Source: Lachnospiraceae bacterium
GTDB lineage: Bacteria; Bacillota_A; Clostridia; Lachnospirales; Lachnospiraceae
Reading direction: 5' to 3'
DNA length: 9,725 nt
Assembly (NCBI GenBank): GCA_017435025.1
Contig: JAFSFU010000202.1
Location: 1 to 9,725, forward strand
A model generated the notes under the pieces. The model saw nothing but the letters and a program-made list of their open reading frames with translations, searched no databases and had not been told where the DNA came from. The first letter of the stretch is position 1. The number at the start of each line of letters is the position of its first letter. Shown here piece after piece: positions 6,720 through 9,725 of this stretch. A program made the position numbers and the translations under genes.

Positions 6720-7033
6720 ATCATGGTAAAAGTCTCTTTATTGAACCACCGATACACAGACATGGACATTGGAATCTGATATAATAGTGGAAAAGAAGAA
6801 ATATATTGCATGGAGAATCTTATCATGATAAAATAGCAAATAAGCACAGAGTGCGTCTTATAAAGTTCTGAGTATTATCAATTCAGTGTGTTCTATTTGC
6901 ATGTCGGAAAGTTCTATTTTTCTTTATCATATCTTTCTAAAGAAGTCCTTAAGTTTTCCACAGTATATGATTCACGTGAGTGATTGATCGTAAAGACCTT
7001 CTGTGATTAATTTGAAAGCAGGAGGAATGTTAT
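6720..7033. other. AT-rich 314-bp intergenic region before the Rpn gene
   Basis: No credible gene is seen here. It holds an extended -10 promoter (6757-6785) and two nearly identical palindromic sites: TTATCATGGTAAAA at 6718-6731 and TTATCATGATAAAA at 6820-6833 (13 of 14 bases match, 102 bp apart) on either side of that promoter. It also has a palindrome TCACGTGA (6972-6979) and two copies of GTTCTATTT (6889-6897 and 6911-6919). The start near 6792 would leave a long 5' UTR of about 240 nt. Near the end, AGGAGG (7020-7025) serves the Rpn start. Confidence 0.6.
6757..6785 (+). promoter_or_regulatory. Likely promoter of the Rpn gene
   Basis: A perfect TATAAT (6780-6785) is preceded by TG-A (extended -10), with CAGACA (6757-6762, four of six matches to TTGACA) 17 bp upstream. 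It is the best promoter between the acetamidase terminator and the Rpn gene; a second one closer to 7034 is not convincing. Confidence 0.6.
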
Positions 7034-8026
7034 TTGAGAAAAGGTAGAAAAAAAGTTGTATCGAAACAATATTTTTCGGATTCTGATCGTTTTGCTGCAA
7101 TCTGTAATCAAGGGTTATTTAATGGAGAAGCCATTTTGCATGCAGAGGGATTAAGAGAAGCAGATTCCGAAGAGCAGATGGCAATAGGAATTGATTCGGA
7201 TGAGACGCAGGTTTGGTGGAAAGAAAGAGATGTTCTAAAAGTGTATCAAAATGAGGCCGTGTTTATGTTGATCGGTATCGAAAATCAGACAGATATTCAT
7301 TACTGTATGCCATTAAGGAATCTCATGTACGATGCATTAAATTATGAGAGTCAGAGAAAAGAAATATGGAAAAAGCATAAAAGAAACAAGGACTTAGCAG
7401 ACACAGAATATATTAGCGGGTTTGCAAAGACAGATCGACTGCTGCCTGTTTTTACGTTGGTTTTATATTATGGGGAAGAAGAGTGGGATGGAGCAAAGTC
7501 TTTAATGGAGTTATTGGATATTCCGAAAGAATTATTGCAATTTAAAGATAAATTAATGGATTATAAGATAAATATATTGGATATTCGCAGAATTCAAAAT
7601 CCAGAGAAATGTGATGATTGTTTGAAGGCTTTTTTGGGCTTTATGAAATATCAGAATGATAAGAACGCATTGGACGGTTATATAAACACAAATGCGGAAG
7701 TATTTTGTAAACTGTCGATAGAGGATGCACAGGCTATTTCTGTATTAGCAGATGCAAAAGATATAGAGAAGTTTGTAGAGCGCTCTGTGGAAACAGGAGA
7801 GGAGGAAATTAATGTGTGTAAGGCATGGAATGATATGAAAGAAGAAGCAAGATTGGAAGGAGTGAATCAGGGAATCGCGTTTGAACGTGAGAATAGCATA
7901 AGAAATTTTATTGAGGATAATATTGAGGAAGGCATTAGTAAAGATAAGATAGTTTCTAAATTGATTAAGAGATATCACTTGAACTCAGAATCTGCGGAAA
8001 TGTTATATTCGAAATATAAAGGTTGA
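7034..8026 (+). CDS. Rpn family recombination-promoting nuclease / putative transposase
   Basis: A 330-aa protein of the Rpn (YhgA-like, PDDEXK) family. Characterised Rpn proteins are DNA endonucleases that promote RecA-independent recombination and can act as toxic anti-phage effectors. Visible here: an N-terminal FSDSDRFAAICNQGLFNGE-like helix pair (14-32), D66 in ERD, and the G81-I-E83-N-Q85 core, where E-x-Q replaces the usual E-x-K of the PD-(D/E)XK fold. These are followed by PLRNLMYDALNY (93-104) and LPVFTLVLYYG (137-147), then a charged helical C-terminus with EARLEGVNQG (271-280). It is full-length for the family. The start is TTG 7034, 8 nt after AGGAGG; an ATG at 7027 is out of frame and stops after six codons. 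Codon use is AT-richer than the neighbours, and the gene sits between identical terminator repeats, suggesting acquisition. Confidence 0.9.
   Translation: MRKGRKKVVSKQYFSDSDRFAAICNQGLFNGEAILHAEGLREADSEEQMAIGIDSDETQVWWKERDVLKVYQNEAVFMLIGIENQTDIHYCMPLRNLMYDALNYESQRKEIWKKHKRNKDLADTEYISGFAKTDRLLPVFTLVLYYGEEEWDGAKSLMELLDIPKELLQFKDKLMDYKINILDIRRIQNPEKCDDCLKAFLGFMKYQNDKNALDGYINTNAEVFCKLSIEDAQAISVLADAKDIEKFVERSVETGEEEINVCKAWNDMKEEARLEGVNQGIAFERENSIRNFIEDNIEEGISKDKIVSKLIKRYHLNSESAEMLYSKYKG
7814..8026 (+). CDS. Possible internal product of the Rpn gene (C-terminal 70 aa)
   Basis: Within the Rpn gene a perfect AGGAGG (7800-7805) lies 8 nt before GTG codon 261, in frame with the nuclease. This is the same site and spacing as at the gene's own TTG start. 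Initiation there would yield the last 70 residues, a charged helical domain without the nuclease core. An ATG at 7812 (out of frame, eight codons) ends in TGA at 7836-7838, overlapping the in-frame ATG of Met268 as ATGA, so coupled re-initiation giving 63 residues is also possible. Some E. coli Rpn genes are known to encode such short intragenic proteins that neutralise the full-length toxin; an equivalent role here is inference. The purine run could merely reflect the Glu-Glu-Glu codons. Confidence 0.45.
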   Translation: MCKAWNDMKEEARLEGVNQGIAFERENSIRNFIEDNIEEGISKDKIVSKLIKRYHLNSESAEMLYSKYKG

Positions 8027-8043
8027 TATGATAAATGGAGTTT

Positions 8044-8077
8044 AGGACAGGCCGCTGCCGTATGGCGGCGGCCTTTT
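8044..8077 (+). repeat. 34-bp direct repeat, copy 2
   Basis: Exact second copy of 6686-6719. It closes the segment carrying the Rpn gene, starting 18 nt after its stop codon. Confidence 0.95.
8050..8077 (+). terminator. Terminator of the Rpn gene
   Basis: The same 10-bp GC-rich stem (8050-8059 with 8064-8073), GTAT loop and TTTT as the terminator of the acetamidase-family gene. Confidence 0.88.
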
Positions 8078-8082
8078 GAATC

Positions 8083-8146
8083 AATTTTTAAAAAAATAAA
8101 AAAATTTAAAAAAACTGTTGACATTTCGTTGTCTATCGTCTATAAT
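8083..8146 (+). promoter_or_regulatory. Consensus promoter with A/T-rich UP element for tRNA-Lys
   Basis: TTGACA (8118-8123), a 17-bp spacer and TATAAT (8141-8146) match the sigma-A consensus at all twelve positions. The 30 bases upstream (8083-8114) are almost only A and T in runs, as in UP elements of stable-RNA promoters. The start is expected near 8153. Confidence 0.88.
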
Positions 8147-8152
8147 GCTCAA

Positions 8153-8188
8153 TGTACCGATGAGGTACACAAAACAACTGAAAAGTTG
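8153..8188 (+). other. Pre-tRNA leader with two hairpins
   Basis: From the predicted transcription start, TGTACC (8153-8158) pairs with GGTACA (8164-8169) around GATGA. Then CAACT (8175-8179) pairs with AGTTG (8184-8188) around a GAAA tetraloop of GNRA type. The second hairpin ends one base before the mature 5' end of the tRNA, where RNase P cuts. Confidence 0.5.
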
Positions 8189-8189
8189 A

Positions 8190-8262
8190 GCGCCCTTAGC
8201 TCAGTTGGTAGAGCAGTAGACTCTTAATCTATTTGTCCAGGGTTCGAGTCCCTGAGGGCGCA
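8190..8262 (+). tRNA. tRNA-Lys (anticodon CTT)
   Basis: A full cloverleaf: acceptor GCGCCCT (8190-8196) with AGGGCGC (8255-8261), a D arm GCTC/GAGC with GG in the loop, anticodon stem GTAGA/TCTAT (one G-U pair) with loop CTCTTAA, a 5-nt variable loop, and T stem CAGGG/CCCTG with loop TTCGAGT. Positions 34-36 are CTT (8223-8225), reading the Lys codon AAG. The discriminator base is A (8262). CCA is not encoded (CGA follows), so the tail must be added by the nucleotidyltransferase. A terminator follows after four bases. Confidence 0.97.
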
Positions 8263-8266
8263 CGAA

Positions 8267-8295
8267 GCATCAATCGAGAGATTGGTGCTTTTTTT
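8267..8295 (+). terminator. Terminator of the tRNA-Lys gene
   Basis: GCATCAATC (8267-8275) pairs with GATTGGTGC (8280-8288), one G-U pair, around GAGA. Seven T follow (8289-8295). Confidence 0.9.
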
Positions 8296-8421
8296 GTGCG
8301 CGGAAGGCTTGTAGTTACAAGGTTTTTCGGGATTCTTGGGATTAGCGATATGATGTGACTCTCGATCAAATTAAAAATCAGACTCCTCATTTTTTAACAG
8401 AACTCGTGTAATGACAATGTA

Positions 8422-8450
8422 TTGACGATAAATGCGCGGTGTGCTATGCT
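8422..8450 (+). promoter_or_regulatory. Promoter of the toxin-antitoxin operon
   Basis: TTGACG (8422-8427), a 17-bp spacer and TATGCT (8445-8450) with TG at 8442-8443 form an extended -10 promoter. The start near 8457 falls within the ribosome site AAAGGAGG (8456-8463), so the mRNA would begin with its Shine-Dalgarno. CAAT-GT-ATTG (8415-8424), an interrupted palindrome overlapping the -35, is a candidate site for antitoxin autorepression. Confidence 0.65.
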
Positions 8451-8471
8451 TTAGAAAAGGAGGTGTGTCGT

Positions 8472-8789
8472 ATGACATCAAATCTGAATGTAGCAATGGC
8501 TCCGAAGGATTCGACTTTTCAGGTAAGAATCAATTCGGAGATAAAAAAAGCCGTGGAAGAGATTTATGCAAAGACCGGAATGACATTAACCGATGCTTTC
8601 AATACATTCATTCAGCAGTCTCTTAATGTGGAAGGATTACCGTTTATTGTTACAAAGAATAGCAAAGAGGCCTTAAAGGAACAGTCTGTTGCAATGCTTC
8701 TGATGGATCTGAAACGGGCAGAGGAGAGAACTGAAGCCGAAGGATGGATTGACGCGGATGATCTGGAGAGAGAACTGGGGGTATTTTAG
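8472..8789 (+). CDS. RelB/DinJ-family antitoxin
   Basis: A 105-aa antitoxin of a type II pair. The N-terminal half (about 15-58) is a ribbon-helix-helix DNA-binding domain: a beta strand FQVRINSEIK, a helix KAVEEIYAKTG, then MTLTDAFNTFIQQSL, as in RelB/DinJ. The acidic C-terminal part (from about 65) should wrap around and neutralise the toxin. Start ATG 8472 has AAAGGAGG 8 nt upstream; a GTG at 8439 in the same frame lies inside the promoter and is rejected. The stop TAG is followed at once by the toxin's TTG start, so translation is coupled and antitoxin is favoured. The complex probably represses its own promoter, as is usual for the family. Confidence 0.9.
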   Translation: MTSNLNVAMAPKDSTFQVRINSEIKKAVEEIYAKTGMTLTDAFNTFIQQSLNVEGLPFIVTKNSKEALKEQSVAMLLMDLKRAEERTEAEGWIDADDLERELGVF

Positions 8790-9137
8790 TTGAAAAAGAT
8801 AAAATATACTCCGGATGCAGCGGAAAAGTTACGAGAGCTTAAAAAGACGATCTCCCAGCAATATGGATCAGACAAAGCAAAAGAGATTGTGAAATCCATT
8901 ACGAGTGCAATCCGAGGTCTTGGTGAGAATGAGAGAAAGGGTCCGAAAGTGTCCAGGATGTTTGGGGTCGGAACCGATTACCGATATCTGTTTGTATCCA
9001 GAAATTGCGTGTTTTATCGTATTGAAGATGATTGTATCCTGATTATCAATCTTTACCACGAAAGAGAAGATTTTATGTGGCATCTGTTCGGTATTGATAC
9101 CACTCCGCAGGAAACGATTGATTATTGGAAAGAGTAA
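8790..9137 (+). CDS. RelE/ParE-superfamily toxin
   Basis: A 115-aa toxin, partner of the antitoxin just upstream. It opens with MKKIKYTPDAAEKLRELK, a beta strand followed by the long helical hairpin typical of the RelE/ParE fold. It ends in the beta-sheet core YRYLFVSRNCVFYRIEDD and IINLYHEREDFMWHLFG. Basic and aromatic residues in this sheet (R65, R71, R77, H90, R92) are candidates for activity. RelE members cleave mRNA on the ribosome while ParE members poison gyrase; the sequence alone does not decide. The start is TTG, directly abutting the antitoxin stop, with GGGGG (8777-8781) 8 nt upstream. The weak start and coupling would keep toxin below antitoxin. The length is complete, so the pair appears intact. 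Confidence 0.9.
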   Translation: MKKIKYTPDAAEKLRELKKTISQQYGSDKAKEIVKSITSAIRGLGENERKGPKVSRMFGVGTDYRYLFVSRNCVFYRIEDDCILIINLYHEREDFMWHLFGIDTTPQETIDYWKE

Positions 9138-9164
9138 AAATATAGTGAAATACAGAATCAATAT

Positions 9165-9194
9165 CCCTCTGGCAATCATCGCCAGAGGGTATTT
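9165..9194 (+). terminator. Terminator of the toxin-antitoxin operon
   Basis: CCCTCTGGC (9165-9173) pairs perfectly with GCCAGAGGG (9181-9189) around a 7-nt loop. The tail is TATTTTC, a modest U-tract. Confidence 0.78.
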
Positions 9195-9264
9195 TCGTGT
9201 GTGCAGAGAATTCTGTTATAAAAGCTGCAGAAGGGAGTTTCCATATTTTCGCACGTGTTCTGAC

Positions 9265-9293
9265 TTGACAGCGTAGATGCGAAGTGGTAATCT
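9265..9293 (+). promoter_or_regulatory. Promoter of the Y-family polymerase gene
   Basis: TTGACA (9265-9270), a 17-bp spacer and TAATCT (9288-9293) with TG at 9285-9286 form an extended -10 promoter with a start near 9300. A second perfect TATAAT (9321-9326) lies just downstream but has no clear -35. Confidence 0.7.
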
Positions 9294-9305
9294 ATAAATA
9301 CAAAC

Positions 9306-9319
9306 AGAACAAATGTTCG
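9306..9319. promoter_or_regulatory. LexA (SOS) box
   Basis: AGAACAAATGTTCG contains the Gram-positive LexA core GAAC-N4-GTTC (9307-9318) and differs from the Bacillus consensus CGAACRNRYGTTCG only at the first base. It lies just past the predicted transcription start and before the polymerase start codon, a position where bound LexA would block transcription until DNA damage. Confidence 0.82.
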
Positions 9320-9339
9320 ATATAATAGAGGCGATGATA

Positions 9340-9725
9340 ATGGGAAGAATCATATATCATGTCGATGTCAATTCTGCGTTCCTCTCCTGGGAAGCGGCGT
9401 ATCGCATCCACCATCTTGGTGCAAAACTGGATTTGAGGACAATTCCCTCTGCTGTTGGTGGAGACAAAGCTAAAAGGCACGGGATAATTCTCGCGAAATC
9501 CCAGCCAAGCAAGAAGTATGGTATACAAACGGGAGAGACTGTGGTAGAAGCAAAAAATAAATGCCCGGAACTTGTACTTGTACCACCGAATTATGAACTC
9601 TATAACAAATCGTCAAGGGCATTTATTGATATTTTGCAAAGGTATACAGATAAGGTAGAGCAGTATTCGATTGATGAAGCCTTTATGGATATGACCGGCT
9701 GTACAGACGAACCAGAAAAGACAGC
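9340..9725 (+). CDS. dinB: Y-family translesion DNA polymerase (Pol IV-like), N-terminal part
   Basis: The first 128 residues of an error-prone polymerase that copies damaged templates; the gene runs off the right edge. HVDVNSAFLSWE (7-18) is the first palm motif, with the metal ligand D9 and F14 in the steric-gate position. QYSIDEAFMD (108-117) holds the catalytic D112-E113 pair. VGG and GIQTGETVVEAK between them match the fingers region. DinB and the Gram-positive UvrX/YqjW subgroup are hard to separate from this part, so the symbol is tentative. ATG 9340 is chosen because AGAGG (9327-9331) lies 8 nt upstream; an in-frame ATG at 9334 is too close to it. The LexA box just upstream implies SOS induction. 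Confidence 0.9.
   Translation, partial: MGRIIYHVDVNSAFLSWEAAYRIHHLGAKLDLRTIPSAVGGDKAKRHGIILAKSQPSKKYGIQTGETVVEAKNKCPELVLVPPNYELYNKSSRAFIDILQRYTDKVEQYSIDEAFMDMTGCTDEPEKT

Noticed and set aside
6157..6847. Two overlapping minus-strand open frames opposite the acetamidase-family gene
   Set aside because: They have no ribosome site and no recognisable domain, and they overlap the strong terminator. The plus-strand gene is clearly the coding one.
6889..6919. Two GTTCTATTT copies as the start of a CRISPR-like array
   Set aside because: There are only two 9-bp copies, with no further units or regular spacers. This is chance repetition in AT-rich DNA.
7027..7047. ATG at 7027 as the start of the Rpn protein
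   Set aside because: It is out of frame with the conserved protein, stops after six codons, and lies only one base from AGGAGG. The TTG at 7034 has the correct spacing and frame.
8190..8471. An integration site at the tRNA-Lys 3' end with an island downstream
   Set aside because: No second copy of the tRNA 3' segment and no integrase gene are seen between the tRNA and the right edge of the window. An island end outside the window cannot be excluded.

Overview
The window looks like chromosomal DNA from a Gram-positive Clostridia, most likely a Lachnospiraceae member (inferred). The signs are strong AGGAGG-type ribosome sites, moderate GC, sigma-A promoters with 16-17 bp spacers and frequent TGn extended -10 boxes, and a LexA operator of the Bacillus/Clostridium GAAC-N4-GTTC type. 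The protein set also fits: a KapD-like exonuclease, a penicillin-binding carboxypeptidase, TrmB, Rpn and RelBE.

The left part (1-4722) starts with a truncated metallophosphoesterase gene (minus) diverging from a DEDDh exonuclease gene (plus) whose promoter leaves almost no 5' leader. A shared bidirectional terminator separates this from two minus-strand envelope genes. One encodes a 768-aa fusion of a DUF1461 membrane module to a D-Ala-D-Ala carboxypeptidase. The other encodes a single-pass membrane protein with a DUF4145/HEPN-like cytoplasmic domain and an extracellular SH3b domain. Each has its own promoter, and a terminator lies between them.

The middle part (4750-6719) is a plus-strand group: trmB, a possible 45-codon small ORF, and an acetamidase/formamidase-family gene ending at a strong terminator.

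The right part (6720-9725) looks accessory. An AT-rich gene for an Rpn-family PD-(D/E)XK nuclease lies between two identical 34-bp terminator copies, as if it were a removable cassette. Inside it, a perfect AGGAGG eight bases before an in-frame GTG could start a 70-aa C-terminal product, the arrangement known for intragenic Rpn antitoxins. Next come tRNA-Lys(CTT) behind a consensus promoter, a RelB/RelE-type toxin-antitoxin pair, and the 5' end of a Y-family DNA polymerase gene with a LexA box. The right half therefore gathers DNA-damage, recombination and toxin-type functions around a tRNA gene, while the left half is housekeeping and envelope.
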